A DNA stretch of 64,000 bases. Origin: Gossypium raimondii (Eukaryota; Streptophyta; Magnoliopsida; Malvales; Malvaceae). Below, piece after piece: positions 10,528 to 24,737 of the stretch. Below the pieces are notes generated by a model that worked only from the letters and a program-made list of their open reading frames with translations, ran no database searches and had not been told where the DNA came from. The stretch covers positions 17,980,001 to 18,044,000 of the forward strand of contig NC_068569.1 of NCBI RefSeq assembly GCF_025698545.1. The letters are read 5' to 3'. A program made the position numbers and the translations under genes. Numbering within the stretch: the stretch's first letter is position 1; each line of letters starts with the position of its first letter.

Positions 10528-13500
10528 ATGGCGGCCTCCGGTAGTGTACAGGTTCCTCGTGTTCTTCATTTTCAGCTCATTGATGGGATGCAACTTCAGG
10601 TTTTGACTTTTGATTTTGCATGGGTTTTATTATTGTTGTAGATTAATGTTCTACAATAATTTTTCTTTTCATCCTTTGCCTTTTATGCAGATTAATGTCT
10701 CTGGATGTTCAAATAAGCGCAATGCAAGAGTTGAATTTCAGCTTAAAAACTGCACAAGAACTTGGATTCTTCACTGGGGTTTTCTTTACCTTGGGAACCG
10801 GTCAAGCCTGCACTGAAAACTTCTCATGAATATGAATTATATATTACATGGTATCTTTGCACATCAAACAATCTCTTGACTCTTGAGATTATTATATCCT
10901 TCTACAGGAACTGGTATATCCCCAGTGGTGAAGACTCATCAGGGGCAAAAACTTACAAGCAAGGTGCACTGCAGACACCATTTGTGAAGGTGTATTTTCT
11001 TTTTTCATTTTGTGCTTCATGGTTTATTTGGATTTTACTGTTGTCGGTCAGAAAAAAGATTTTGTTTGTGATTTTAAATAATTTTAACTTGGTGAAATCG
11101 GTCTTAAACTGCAGAATGGAGACATGTATGTAGTAACTATTGAGTTGAGAGACCCCAAGATACATGCTATTGAATTTTTGTTGAAGGATGGAAGTCAAGA
11201 CCGATGGTTGTTGTTTTTTCCCCTTTGGGCCATCCCTTTTTTTTTTTTGGCTAGGCTTTTGAGGTGTTTGAAATTATATATTTTCCTTCCCAGGTTGAAA
11301 CTAAATCACGGGAATTTCAGAGTTGAGGTTCCGGAATATGATGCAAGTAATCCGCTTCCATCTATACCGAAAGAGCTAATAGATCGGAAGGCATATCTAA
11401 TCTGGGAAAGTAGAGGTAGACCCCAAAGCTCGCCAGAACAGCAAAAGGTGTGTTATGGTGCAAAAAGATGAATTATCTTCTCAGTCTCCTTTTAAATTTA
11501 TGCATTGCTTTTCATTTGTTCAAGCCTAACAGTTCTATTCTTCATATGCTTGTTGCCATCTAACTTCCCTTTTCTTTGCAAGCTAGTGAAAATCAGTTTG
11601 TGGAAATTCATAAACATCATTAAGTTATCGAAACTAGTATATGCGTTATCATGCATGTTCTGATTTTCCAGATACTCTCCACTCTTTATGTTACATTTAG
11701 AGTTCAGACCATAACTTGAAACCATTTTTACTATCTGAAGATATTTCTGCGACCAATACCTTGTGTTTGGAAATTTTCTCACTTCATACAATTACTATCA
11801 TTTCCTTTCTCATTTGTGGATCATGGTGGTTCTTTTCCTCCTTTGCTCTCTCAGCTATTTGCTGTTTAGCTTATAAGGCCAATGCTTGATAATAATGTAG
11901 CTTGTACTTGAGTTGGGTGCTATTTCTATAACAATCAGTATTGAGTGTTCCCGGTCTAGGTACTCATATATATCATTGTGTGCATTGTAGCAAGATTATG
12001 CGGATGCTTTAACAGAGCTGCAAAATCAGCTGCGCAAAGGAATATCCCTGAACGAGTTACAGAGCAGCTACATGAATGCAAGAACAAAAATAAAAGCCCA
12101 GGATGATGTACAGCCATCTAGGCCTGTAACACCATCATCTTACCTTAGAAGACATGATGTTGAAAAGTGGTTGCAAAGGCAGTCTAAGGGGCCAAACGAG
12201 ACGAAGGCTGGTCAGTCTTCTTTGGCTTTGATGGATCTTGTGGAGAAATCAGCTGGAGGAAATAACGCGGTCTCAAAGCAAAATTATATTGTTGGCATCT
12301 ACGAAATAGTGGTTAGTTTCCTGCAATATTTTATTTGTTGCATGAGAGTAAACATGGTGATAGGGTTGTATCAGCATCTTCCACTTATTTAATTCCGTGA
12401 GGGACTTAGTTTTCCTGATCAGTCAGTCAGCTCATGTTCTTTTAGCTATTAATTGTTGAATTTATTACCTATTACATATCTACAGAAGACCAACTTCCAA
12501 CATCTCTGGAACAAGTTCTTTTTTTTTTTCAGGTCCTCTCTAAAGTTTTAAGTGGTGATTATCACATATTTGTTGCTTTGAACGTCAGAGGCACTGCAAT
12601 TCTTCACTGGGGAGTGTCAAAGTCATCAGCTGGTGAATGGCTGGTGAGATACTTGGTCCTTCATTTAGTAGGGAATACATGCTCATCGTGTGCACTGACA
12701 CTGAAATTTTCCACCTATGGAATGCTTGCAAATCTTACTTCAACTCACTGCCTGCTTTCATCTCTAATTTTTCAGGCTCCTCCATCAGATATGTTGCCTG
12801 AAAAGTCAAAAATGGTTGTCGGAGCATGTCAGACTTATTTTACAGAAAAAACAGTAGGGGGAAGACCCTTCCAGGTAATTTACTCAAAGCTGCTTTCATG
12901 AGTTCTTGTGCTTACTAACATGTTCAATTGATTAACCCACCTGCTCCTGGAAAAAAAGTTGGTAGATGTTAATTTGCAGAAGAGGAATTTTGTCGGTATT
13001 CAATTTGTAATATGGTGCGGCGGGTCTTGGATTAAAAACAATGGGGGTAACTTCTTTGTAGCCCTACAACGTGTGCTGCCAATTCGAAAGGTAACATTAT
13101 TATACTGTACAAGGTACCTTGCTTTTGCAATTGATGTATGGATATACAAACTGCCTATGCACTCTGAGAAGGTTTTTTCACATCAAAATAGTTTTCTGGT
13201 CTTCAATGAAGCAAAACTATTGGAGTAAGGCTAATATGCGTAATTTCCCCCATTTATTAAATTAGTTTGCTCAATTTCAGGGTTTTGTTTTCTCATGAAA
13301 CCAGTAAAATGATACAAGAAAAAATTGTCAAGGAGCTGTTACTATTTACTGGTGTATATTTCCACTTGACATGTTTCATTACCGAAGATGCCACTGAAAA
13401 TGATTTCATCCTTTAAAGCATCTGGTGGAAGGATACCTTAAACTGTGTGATCTTATGGTCTGATGATGTTATTCATAAATATTTTATTTATATGGAAATG

Positions 13501-16500
13501 AAACTTAAACGATGAGCAGTTGACAATTGCTACAAAAACTATTATTGGAGGCCGACTGCATTTGAACAGAATCTTTATCTAATTTGTTGGAAGAAATGAA
13601 GTAAAATTTATGGATTTGACTATTTTGTTAAGGATAAAAATGGAGTTAAGAGATGCTTATTTTTGTGACTTTGTTTTTAACTCTAATAAAATAGTTACAC
13701 ATTCACACTGAAAAATCAGGGGAATTATTATGCTCCTTGGTTGAGTTGTCTCATGTTAGTCATCAGTGAACTTAGGAGGCCCTTTTTTGCAGGTTAACGG
13801 ATACAGTAATGGAATTGTCAAATGGTTGCTTGATGAAATATCCCAAAGAGAAAAGGAGGCTGAGAGATCCTTAATGCATAGGTAAATAAGAGATGAGCCA
13901 AAGCACGTTATAAAAGAATCTAAACATATCTATCTTTTACAAGTAATATCAATTTGGAAACACTGGGACCATGTCTCTGCCATCTTATAACATTTGAGAT
14001 TTTATGATCTATCTAATATGTCTCTTTACCTTGGTTTTGTCACTAAAATGGCTTTGATTACATGCTAAACTTTTTAAAAGGTTCAATATTGCAACGGAGT
14101 TGACAGAACGCTGTAAAGCTGAAGGAGAATTAGGGCTTGTTGGTATATTAGTCTGGATGAGGCTTATGAGATGCAGACATCTTACATGGAACAAGAACTA
14201 CAATGTGAAACCTCGGTAAAAATTGCATTCTTTTTTCAAAAACTCAAATCTATGAATTTATTGTTATACAAATTTAAATGTGAAAAGTTGATCCAGAGAT
14301 GTATCAAATATATTTATCTGCAGCATATGCAAGTAATATTAGCCTATTAAGCTGACATTCACTGCTATGTCTGCAGCGAAATTAGTGAAGCTCAGGACAG
14401 ATTCACCAATTTACTGCAAAGAATATATTTGAACCAGCCAAATGACAGAGAAATTGTGAGGCTAATAGTGTCATTTGTTGGCCGTGGAGGTCAAGGTGAT
14501 GTTGGGCAGAGAATTCGTGATGAAATACTAATGGTTCAGGTATATATAAATTATGTCCTATAGAGATGGACTCTGCTGCATCATTTTTACAAAACTAATT
14601 CTCTTGCTTGTTCATTAGAGAAATAATGATTGCAAAGGGGGCATGATGGAGGAATGGCACCAAAAATTGCACAATAATAGTAGCCCAGATGATGTGGTTA
14701 TTTGTGAGGTATGTGATTAAATATCAAGCAACTGCTACTAGGTCAGATGAGGTAAATCAATTGAAGAAATGGAGTGATCTTTCATAGATACATGTCACAC
14801 TAGCTAAGTCAGTCTATTACTTTTGATTGGCTAAATTTGTTTTACATACATATAGGTTCTGTTAATGGAATGTTGTGTTCTTTTGTAACAGGCACTATTA
14901 AACTATTTGAGAGCTGGTTTTAAACTTGATGTTTATTGGAAAACATTGCATGCCCATGGTCTCACAAAGGAAAAACTTGCAAGTTATGACCGTCCGATTG
15001 TGTCAGAGCCTTGTTTCAGGATGGAAGCTAAAGAAGGTCTTATTCGTGACCTCACTATGTACTTGAAGACATTGAAGGTATCAATCCTGTTTTGACAAAG
15101 TAATATTTTGGTGAAAATTTCCCTTTTTTGAGTTTATATTTCATTGATCATCCTCGATCTGATCAAATTTACAGAGTTCTGAGTATCTTCGAAGAGATCA
15201 AACAAATTACCATGTTCCCGCAATGTCTTTTGAATTTATCCTTCATTGATCACTATTTATTTGTATGACCTAAGTAACAAGATAGACCATACGGTATCTT
15301 TTAAGTCAATAATAACTGCAGTCTTTCTGTTGTAACATTCCTCTTTAGTTTAGTCCTTTTTATTATTTTGATGTTAATTTAGTTATATGCTGCATTACAT
15401 TTACTCTCTCTCTCTTTCTCTAAGATATGTCATAAACTGGATTTATTGTTCAAAAGTTCTTACTGTTTGCGATAACATGTGACAGGCTGTTCATTCAGGT
15501 GTAGAACTTGAATCTGCAATTGATAGTTGTTTGGCTCCCTCGTTAAACGTTAGTTGCAGCAATACCAGACAATCAGTTCTTTCAAGTTGTGCTTTTTCCA
15601 TTACCTTAACTACTAATTTTGAGTTTTCACTAAATCAAATCTTGATCTTCTTACTGGTGCTCAGAATCAAGGTTTTGCAACAGCAGATAGAGTTAATGTG
15701 TATGGTGCCTTATCACTAAAGCTGCAGGTAACTAAGTAAATCAGCATTCTCTTATGGATCATAAATCTGTTTATGGACAATCATAGTATTTTGTATGATG
15801 TCCAGTTTTTTCTTGAAAAATATTCTCATTTCTCACCCAAAAAAAAATTACGAAGGAATGACTTTTTTTCATTGTTGTTGTCAAATTCCAGGACTGCCTA
15901 AACTTTGTCAAAACTCATATTGGTGATGAATGCATTGGCCCTTTAATGGAGGTACTTGAAATAAGGTGGAGTTTGTTTTATCCAACTTCTAAGCTACATT
16001 TTCTGCGATTGATTTGTTGTTCTTTTTTCCATTGCAGAAATTACTGGAATCTCGCATTGAGATCCGCCCTCTTCTGCTAACACCTCATAGATTGGCTAAA
16101 GAGCTGCTATTCCTTGATCTCGCTTTGGCTTCAGCTGTTAGAACAACCATGGAAAGGGGACTTAAAGATCTTAACTTTGCAAACCCGCCGGTAAGTCCTA
16201 ATATTTGCAAACCTGGAAATAAATTACCTTGAAGGCAACCAATCTATTCAAGCTTTCTTTTTTCTTTTGTCAAATTTATGAGTCAGGAAATCATGTTCTT
16301 CATTTCCTTGGTGCTTGAAAGTTTGTGCCTGTCCACAGTCAAGAATGAAGATCTCATTTACTGTACTAAGGTATATTATCTGTTGAGCTTTATTGAAATT
16401 AACCTTTCTCCATTTTGAGGCATCGAGTTTTGGATAACAGCATTCTTATTTACTCGCCTACAACAATAACCTTCCATAATTTCTCAAGTGATGATTAAGT

Positions 16501-19500
16501 AATACTTGATGCTTATAATAGTCGTCAGAAATTGTTGTTTCTTTTGACCTTCATAGGACTGGTATCGTGCCTCTAAATCACACAAATCCGGTGATGCCCA
16601 GTGGGCATTACAAACAAAGGCTATTCTTGACCGACTGCAAATAATACTTTCTGACAGGGCTGTTGATCTCCAGATTAAGATCCAGCCTAGTGCTGAATAT
16701 CTTGGGAAATTGCTTGGCATTGGGAAAACAACGGTACATGATTAACGTTGAACATATTTAGTAATCAAGGTTGAGTATTATTTATTTCTCAGTCGCAGAC
16801 CAGTTTACTAGTTATTTTTGTTTGTTCTGCTATCAGATTGATACTTTTTCCGAAGAATTAATAAGAGCAGGATCTGCAGCTGTTCTTTCTATGCTCATTA
16901 CTCGTTTTGACCCCGTTCTTAGAAAAGTTGCAAATTTAGGATGGTAAGTTTTAAATGAAACCGAAGAGTTTGCGAATAGCATGTAGTTGGTCCAAGCCAG
17001 GTTGTGATATGCTTACTTTCGAACTGAGGTTATATGTTTCGTTTCAGCTTGTATTTTCTTTTTTCAATTAATGAGAGATTGCTTTCTATTTTATGGTCTC
17101 CTTTTTTATGGCAGTCTATGGTGTTTGCTGTCAAATATTTTCTGAGATTTGTGTTCCAACAGTTGGCAGGTTATCAGTCCAGTTGAAGTTAGTGGATTTG
17201 TATATTCAGTGAACGAGCTTATTACTGTTCAGAACAAAGTTTACCGAAAGCCAACAATTATTATTGCGAGTAGAGTAACAGGAGAGGAGGAGATTCCAGA
17301 CGGAGTTGTTGCAGTTTTGACATCTGATACGCCAGATGTCCTGTCTCATGTCTCTATTAGAGCAAGAAATAGCAAGGCATGTGTCCTTCGGATAGCTTAT
17401 CAGAATTTAAAGTCATTTTCAACAAAGAGTGGATATTTTCACCTTATATGAAAAGTTCAAACCTACCCGCAGTGCTTAGGTTGAGAAAGTCAACATATTA
17501 AATTTACTTACTGCATCATGGTGCAGATATGCTTCGCCACATGCTTTGATCAAAATACTTTCAGGAATCTCAAGTCAAAGGAAGGACGTGCGGTATCTAT
17601 ACAACTGAAGTCCTCAAATTTGATAGTCAGGCACGCTGTTATATAACTGTTTGATCAGTGATCTTGCAGACCTCTTCACCCGTATTCTAATGAACTGTTT
17701 TTCGCTCACTTGCAGTGACATCGGTGGTTCTATCTTACCTCTAAGTTCCCTTGTTCCCTCAATTTCTCGACGAGTGACCCTTAAAAGAAAGATCTTCCGT
17801 GGGAGATATGCTCTTTCACTCGAAGAATTCACCACTGAAACAGTAAGCTCGTTCAGTTTATTATTCTGGATAGAATGAATGACTGGTTCGCAGAATATAT
17901 TTGAGCCAAACCAATGATCTTTGATTCAGGTTGGCGCCAAATCTTGTAATATAAAATTTTTAAGAGGAAGGGTGCCATCATGGATCAGGATCCCAATGTC
18001 AGTTGCAATACCATTTGGGGCATTTGAGACTGTGCTATCGCTAGATGTTAATAAGGTACAGTTTATTAGTTAAGCTTTTACTTCTCTAAAAGCACTCGTT
18101 TTTTCAATTTTTTTGTTAATTATATTCCGAGGTTCTATAATCTGTGTTTCAGATGAACATGCAAGTTATTATCACTTTCTCTGATCTACACTTCATGTAT
18201 TTCAGGATATATCGACCAAGATTATGTTTCTTCGCAAATTAGTAAATGGTGGCGATGTCTCCAAACTTCAAGAAATAAAAGGAGCTATTCTACAAATGAG
18301 TGTTCCTGTGTCTTTGGTAAGCCATTGGGGATTTAACGGTGTTATAGCATGGTGCTGTCAAACAGATCTTACATTATAGTTGCTTTTATAGCAATCCTAA
18401 AATTGAAGCCATCTCCAAAAAACTTTCAGATGTTTATGTATATTATATATATAGCAAGATTGATGTCGTATTTACTAATATTTAAAACTGATAGTTTTCC
18501 GTTTTTGAACTTTGTGGTAGACCACAGAACTTACGAGCAAAATGAAAAGTGCTAGAATGCCATGGCCTGATAAAGGGGGTGATGACCAATGGAACCGAGC
18601 TTGGCAAGCAATAAAGAAGGTTGGGACTTTTCTATTGGCATATAATGCATTAATCATATGCTTCCTTTCAACGAGTCACCTTTTCCCACCATATTCAGGT
18701 TTGGGCTTCCAAGTGGAATGAAAGAGCATATATTAGTTGTAAGAAAGCTAAACTTAATCATGAGGATCTTCGCATGGCAGTATTGATTCAAGAAGTCATT
18801 TGTGGCGATTATGCTTTTGTTATTCATACAAAAAACCCATTATCAGGGGACACCTCTGAAATATATGCAGAGGTAAGCCCTCTCTTTTTGATTTTATATG
18901 AATTTATGGTCTAAGAAACATGTTTCATCTATCTTCTTGGGTTTAAAATAGATTGTGAAAGGCTTGGGAGAGACATTGGTGGGTGCATATCCCGGACGCG
19001 CTATGAGCTTCATTGCAAAAAAGAACAACCTAAAATCTCCTATTGTAAGGCAGTTTTTTTTTCCCATCCACCGCTAGTCAATCACTTAGTTCTGGATAAA
19101 CGTACCTGATTGATATGCAAAATTCACTTTTGTTTCTAAGTTCCTTAATCAGAATCTCAGAATGCTGAAGTCAAAGAAAAATTGTAATGAACTCCCAGGT
19201 TACTTGTTATGCAAGCAAGAAAATAGGGCTCTACTGTAAGCCAACTATCATCTTTCGTTCCGACTCAAATGGTGAAGATCTCGGGGGATACGCAGGAGCT
19301 GGGCTTTATGACAGGTTTGATTCTGAAATCTTAAATTTTGGACAGCATTTTCCAAACAATAATAGGATTACAAGTGGTTCATGATCAATGCTAAAGAGTC
19401 ACCTTCTTATGCCGAACAATTCAAAAAAATCCAACCATGTTATCCAAATGGCTGATCACCAGCAAGATGCTATATTATTGTTTAGTAGCTCATCAAGGTT

Positions 19501-19776
19501 TAGTTTTGGTATATATCTTCATTTAGAAGTAGAAAAAGAACTCTTGATCTGCATTTCTTGAATATTTTCAGTGTACTTATGGATGAAGAAGAAAGCATGG
19601 TTTTGGATTATTCCAATGATCCAATGATGGTTAACAAAGCATTCCAGACCTCAATCTTGTCAAAAGTTGCAGAGGCAGGGAAAATTATAGAAACCCTGTA
19701 TGGATGTCCACAGGATATTGAAGGAGTAGTGAAAGATGGGATGATATATGTTGTTCAGGCAAGACCACAAGTCTGA
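10528..19776 (+). CDS. GWD2: Alpha-glucan water dikinase, extraplastidial GWD2 type, 31 exons, 1296 aa
   Basis: Transfers the beta-phosphate of ATP to glucosyl C6 of alpha-glucan via a phosphohistidine. Exons 1-16: 10528-10599, 10691-10800, 10908-10989, 11115-11206, 11294-11447, 11991-12311, 12533-12643, 12776-12874, 12980-13090, 13793-13881, 14081-14215, 14377-14539, 14619-14708, 14892-15077, 15486-15548, 15665-15727. Exons 17-31: 15892-15951, 16038-16190, 16287-16370, 16557-16733, 16837-16943, 17163-17376, 17527-17630, 17716-17842, 17930-18055, 18206-18316, 18521-18619, 18699-18872, 18952-19044, 19199-19314, 19572-19776. Phases agree throughout. Two CBM45-like starch-binding repeats (about 10-115 and 285-384) carry HWG motifs. 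The phosphohistidine motif DVLSHVSIRARNSK puts the catalytic His at 903, and the C-terminal ATP-binding domain has FRSDSNGEDL and QDIEGVV. The protein starts directly at the binding domain with no transit peptide, as in Arabidopsis GWD2. Introns 22 and 23 use GC donors. Residue 1219 is Gly where Glu is usual. Confidence 0.95.
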
Positions 19777-22769
19777 TATGTTCCTTGGCATTTGAACAAA
19801 TATATATATGTAAATTCCTTCAGCTTCTGTTATAGACATTGAACTTTAGAATATCCAATTTTAATGTCGTGAAATGTAATTAAATTGTGAAAAATTGAAC
19901 GTCAATAATGACAATGTATCTCAAAGAAAAATAAAGAATAGACAGATTTTTACGTGAAAACCCTTTAGGGAAAATCAGGAAGATAATTTAGTATGCCGAA
20001 TTCGAATGATTACAAGAGCTATAGACTATGTCTATCTATAGGCTTGTAAAAGCATATTCTAATAGAATGAGTAAGGTAAGGTTGAAACAACTTATTTTAA
20101 TCAATATCAAATAGATGAAGTGTAATAAGGTTGAAAAACCGTATTCTAAAATAAAATAAAAGAAGTGTAGTTCTATATTCATTTTATTTTTAGCACAGTA
20201 TTTAATTTTAATAATGGTTCAAGTCACTCAATTCTAACACAAACAAGGATATCACTACGTGCTCCTTGATTTGTTCAACAACTTCTAAATGCATTGAAAT
20301 TTCCCATTTTTATCAGTACAGAAATATAGGGGTTAAAGTACCTAGAAGGTCCTTGTATTATAGGGACTAGATCAAATTAGTTCCTATGTTATTAAAAATA
20401 ATTAAATAAGTTCAAATTGTAACAAAGTTAACATTATAAAAATGTCTTGAGATTTTTGTTTTCAATTGCAATTCAATTCTAAACAAAATGATCTTATTTA
20501 TTGAACCATAAAAATTTTAAAAATATTATTTTAAACCGTAAATGTTAACTCTATTCCAATTTGGTCTTTTTTAATTATTTTAACAATACATTAACTAAAT
20601 TGGTCCATTGAATAGTAGAGAAACTAATTTTATTATGTCCCTATATTTCTTAGCTTGATGGTATAATATCTTTTGTTAGCCTCTGATAAAATCAATAATT
20701 CAATTTAATTCTTTTTAGTCATTAAGTAAACACAGCTTTTTTTCCTCTTCCAAAATTATTAATTCAATTTTAAGTCATTTTAACCCAAATTTTTAGCTTT
20801 GACTCTTAATTTTTTTATTTCATCTTGCCATTAAAATAAAATTGTAATTTCACTTGTGATTGCTATATTAATGAAAAACTCGATACCATCAAACACGATA
20901 CGATAAAAAATTTAAAACACAATACGTTTGTTTGAAAATATATAAGCAAAACCATGTATTGTATATAGAAATCTTTCCATTTTCATCCTAAAATAGAAAT
21001 GACATATTAGTCACGATACAACAAAAAAATACAACTAAAGAAAACAAATATGATACTAATATCAAAATTTATGAAATAAATTATACAAATACAAAGAAAT
21101 TTTAGGAGCTTTCACTTTTCTTTCTTGTCAAATCATGTCAAGAAAACATTCCACGAACTGTGGTAAAAAAGTCGTTGGTGTATATATTGGTAAGTCACTT
21201 TTGCTTGAATATTTACTACTTTCTATGTAGATGGGACTGTTTACTTTGCAGCCCACTTTCAGCTATATTAAAAACAGTCCAACCAATCAATGAATAAACA
21301 AAAAGATAGAAGAAAGTCATCATCGAAGAAAAGAATATTCGCATGTTTTAGCTCTGATTTGGTCAATTTCTCAAGTCGTCTCTTTAAGTTAATCTTTGGC
21401 TATCTCAAATGTTTGGTACTTATTTTCCCCGGATTTGTTGAGATATTGAGAACAATAAACCAAAATCACAGGATTGTTTTTCGCACAACAGGTGTAACTT
21501 CCTTTGCTTGGGTCGCCCTCGAACGGCATTTTTGTGGCGCGTGCAAGCAATAGCTAAAGCGTAGAGTTTAGATGTGAATGTCCTTAGCCAATGTCACCTT
21601 CTATGGTTAAATCACTTACGGCATTTTCATAATTAATTGAGTTCGAACGGTCCTTTTTTCTCCATTTTGGATTTTCACGATAGCTTTTATAGTTGGCACT
21701 TTTCTCCCACTAACTTAAAAAATTAATTTTAATTATTCATTTAATTATTCATCTTTTTTAATTATTAATTTTGTATTTTTTAAATCACCAAAAAATAATA
21801 AAAATTAATGTTAGTTAACTTTGTTAGTATGACATCCAAGTGGATGATATGTTAGTATTTAATTTATTTTTAAATTTTAAAAATTATATCTACTTGGGTT
21901 AATACAACTTAGGTTAATATGTAGAGTGAATTATGTGAACTTGACAATTTATATCTACTTAATATCTTTTTCCGTTTTACTTAATTAATACAAATTTGAA
22001 TACCTCGATATATAATTAACTCATACAACTAAAACTCAATGATAAAGTTAAAATTATTTTGAATATAACCTTAAAAGAAATGACTCTAGTTGTTACTTCT
22101 CTATAAGAAAATTAAAATTTAAAGTTTAAATCCACATTTTAGTTTCTTTCAAAAATAAATCTATATTGTAGATTAGCAGCTAATTTTAATCTCTCAATAA
22201 AAAGAAGATAGGAAAATATTTGATAAAATTTTTCATACTATGATTCAATGAAATGTGATTCTTTAGAATGTAATTATCGAAAAAATACTTTACAACGTTT
22301 GATATACATTAAAAGAATTGATAAAATCTTAGAAAAGTTATGATAATTTACTTAATTTACTCTTATTAAATAAAATATAATATTCATATATTTATTTTTT
22401 ATAATAGGCATTATTCTAACAAATATTTGGATTGATTTAATTTTTTTAATTTATAATTTTAATCGAAAGTAAAATTTGTTTCAAATTTGTCTTGCATATA
22501 TTTTCTAAATATAATAATGTATATATATAATTAAGTATATATAAACTAATTGTAATATATTAAAATTGTTTGATATATTTAAAAATTAAACATCAATTAT
22601 AATTATTTTATTTGAGACTAATAAATCTTAATTTTTGAAAATTTATTTATTTATAATTTTAATATTATTAATATGATATTTTATTTTATTTCTTAATAAT
22701 TTTAATATGTTAATTTTAATAAAATAAGGAGATAATTTATTAAGAACAATTTTGAAAATAAAAATAAAC
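19777..22769. other. AT-rich spacer with degenerate repeats
   Basis: Begins with the 3' UTR of the dikinase gene. At 20331 a block starting GGGGTTAAAGTACCTAG looks like one end of the same MITE superfamily as the lyase-intron element, but no matching right end is found before about 20650. The rest is A/T-rich, with only short chance ORFs such as 21290-21553, which has no recognisable domain. The last 500 bp contain the left member of a direct-repeat pair. Confidence 0.45.
22235..22560. repeat. Left copy of a diverged direct repeat flanking the Harbinger element
   Basis: Shares ordered blocks with 32193-32600 in the same orientation: CGTTTGATATACAT, TATTAAATAAAAT, AACAAATATTTGGATT, and AATTTGTCTTGCATATATTT with the following TCTAAATATAATAATG. 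The ends are approximate and the copies are diverged with indels. No coding potential. Confidence 0.75.
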
Positions 22770-23478
22770 TTAGGGTACGCTTTGGTTTCTTGTAATAGAA
22801 TAGAGTCAGAATGGAATAAAGTCGTAATCAAGAATTCAATTGTTTAGTTGAATGAAATGGAATAGAACTGTAATAGTATTATTGTGTTTGATTAAATGGA
22901 ATGATGTTGTAATAGCATAAGGAAAAAACTAAAATGACTAGAATACCCTTAGCATAATTTTTTAGGTAGATGATTATTGTTATTGTTATTAAATTTTAAT
23001 AAGATTATTATTAAAAATAATTTAATAAAAATAATAAATAATTTAACCATATTTTAACATAATTATTATTAAATATAATTTAATAAAATTCTTAATAAAA
23101 TTATTATATGAATTAAAATCATAATATATAATACTATAAAATAATATATAATCTACTTTATTATTTTTAAATTGCAATACATATTTAATGTGCTAAAATA
23201 TCATTAGTGAAACAAATAATTTAATCATTCTACAATAAAAACAAAATATTAAAAGTAATAAATAACTTGATAATTATATTTCACATCCAAACATAATATT
23301 CATATATTAATAAAAGTTACATGATTTCATTAGTTTATATGTCATAATTTATATGTTATAAAATTTTACAACATCAAAAAATTACAACATTGTAATGGCA
23401 TTCTATCATGCCATTATACCATCCAAATATTACAAACACAAAAAAGTTACCAAAATGTCATCAACACAACCATGATTT

Positions 23479-24527
23479 TTAATGGTCAATAATAAATCTT
23501 TTGACCCATTCCAATCGCACAGAAGAAGGTAAACTAAGGAAAATGAGCATTTGCGTTGGATGATCTGAAATTTTGCTCAATGCGCGATGGCGCTCATCCT
23601 TAGTTAAACCTTATACTTCACATAATGTTGGATATAATGTTAGAGCTCTTTCTTGAATGGTCATTTCTGACTTTTGTTGAATTAGCACTTCAGAGGCAAT
23701 ACTCCTACTGATTTCAACGCCAACGGTCCGTATGTTTTCCACCAATAAAGTGGCAGCATCGTGAAATGAAGTAGAAGAATCACTTGCATCAGAAATCTTT
23801 TTTTTTTCTTCTTTGAAAATGTGGAATCACCTTAGTTTCTAGCTAGTTGCGGTTGTGTAGCTGCAAGATTCATGTCATCCAAAGAAACATCAACTTCGCA
23901 TCCATAGAAATAGTTTCTTTCTTCATGAGTATATGTAGTAGCTACATCCTCAACATGTATTTCTTCAATAATATCAGCAGTTGTTTGAGCATCTTTCCCA
24001 GTGGCTCGATCTTTTGCGTACATAACAGTAAGTTGGTCATAATAAAGGAAACTACAATGTTTGAATTGACCGGCTTCTTTATGGCTCTATAAAAATGATG
24101 AATTCATATTAGATATAAGTTTGGTCAAAATAAGATAATAAAGACTTAAAAAAATTCTTACATTTATATATGAGTTCTACACCGCATCTTCAGCAACAAC
24201 AAGCTGTCTATGCTCATCCCAACCAAAATCGCTATTGTTTTTTCCACTAAGCATGTCATAAACGATTGGCCAATCCCTTTTCAATGTCTTAATCCTCGAT
24301 TCAAGATTAGGTTTAGCCTTCAACATGGCATTGGGTAAAACTTTTTCTAATATTTTTTCCAACTCATTTAAATAACCGGCTTTGAATCCCGTAACAGCAT
24401 TGAAGGTTCCAAGACTGTGCAAGTCGACCATACAGACAACTAACGCAGCATCTTCTTCTGGAACCCATTTCTTTTTGGTTCCTTAAGAATTTTGGGAAGA
24501 AATACTTGATTGTGAAAAACCTGACAT
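23479..24527 (-). pseudogene. Harbinger ORF1 remnant: Myb/SANT-like DNA-binding protein
   Basis: The reading frame begins MSGFSQSSISSQ, then carries KKKWVPEEDAALV, LNELEKILEKVLPNAMLKAK, RIKTLKRDW and SDFGWDEHRQLVV. This is the Myb/SANT-like fold of plant Harbinger ORF1 and related proteins. A second block, YYDQLTVMYAKDRATGKDAQ, and a C-terminal stretch ending RLEWVKRFIIDH complete the usual layout. In-frame stops occur at 24483-24485, 24177-24179 (where Trp is expected) and 23611-23613. ORF1 normally helps the transposase bind the element ends in the nucleus. It is downstream of the transposase on the same strand and could not give a full-length product. Confidence 0.8.
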
Positions 24528-24737
24528 AATTAAAATTAAAATTAAGTTCAATATTATGAATCAAAAGGTCAACACTTTATAAAATTATAACACGTGATGA
24601 ATCAAAAGAAAATAAATTATAATTCAACAAGTCTAGTACAATACAAAAAACAATTCAAACACCACCAAAGTTTCATAAACTAGATACATGAAATGACATA
24701 AACAAATTAACGTTTACTATTTTTACCCTAAACCTAA

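Noticed and set aside
20331-20650. Complete MITE of the GGTAAAAGTA family
   Set aside because: Only a left-like end is visible; no matching right end or target duplication, so not called as an element.
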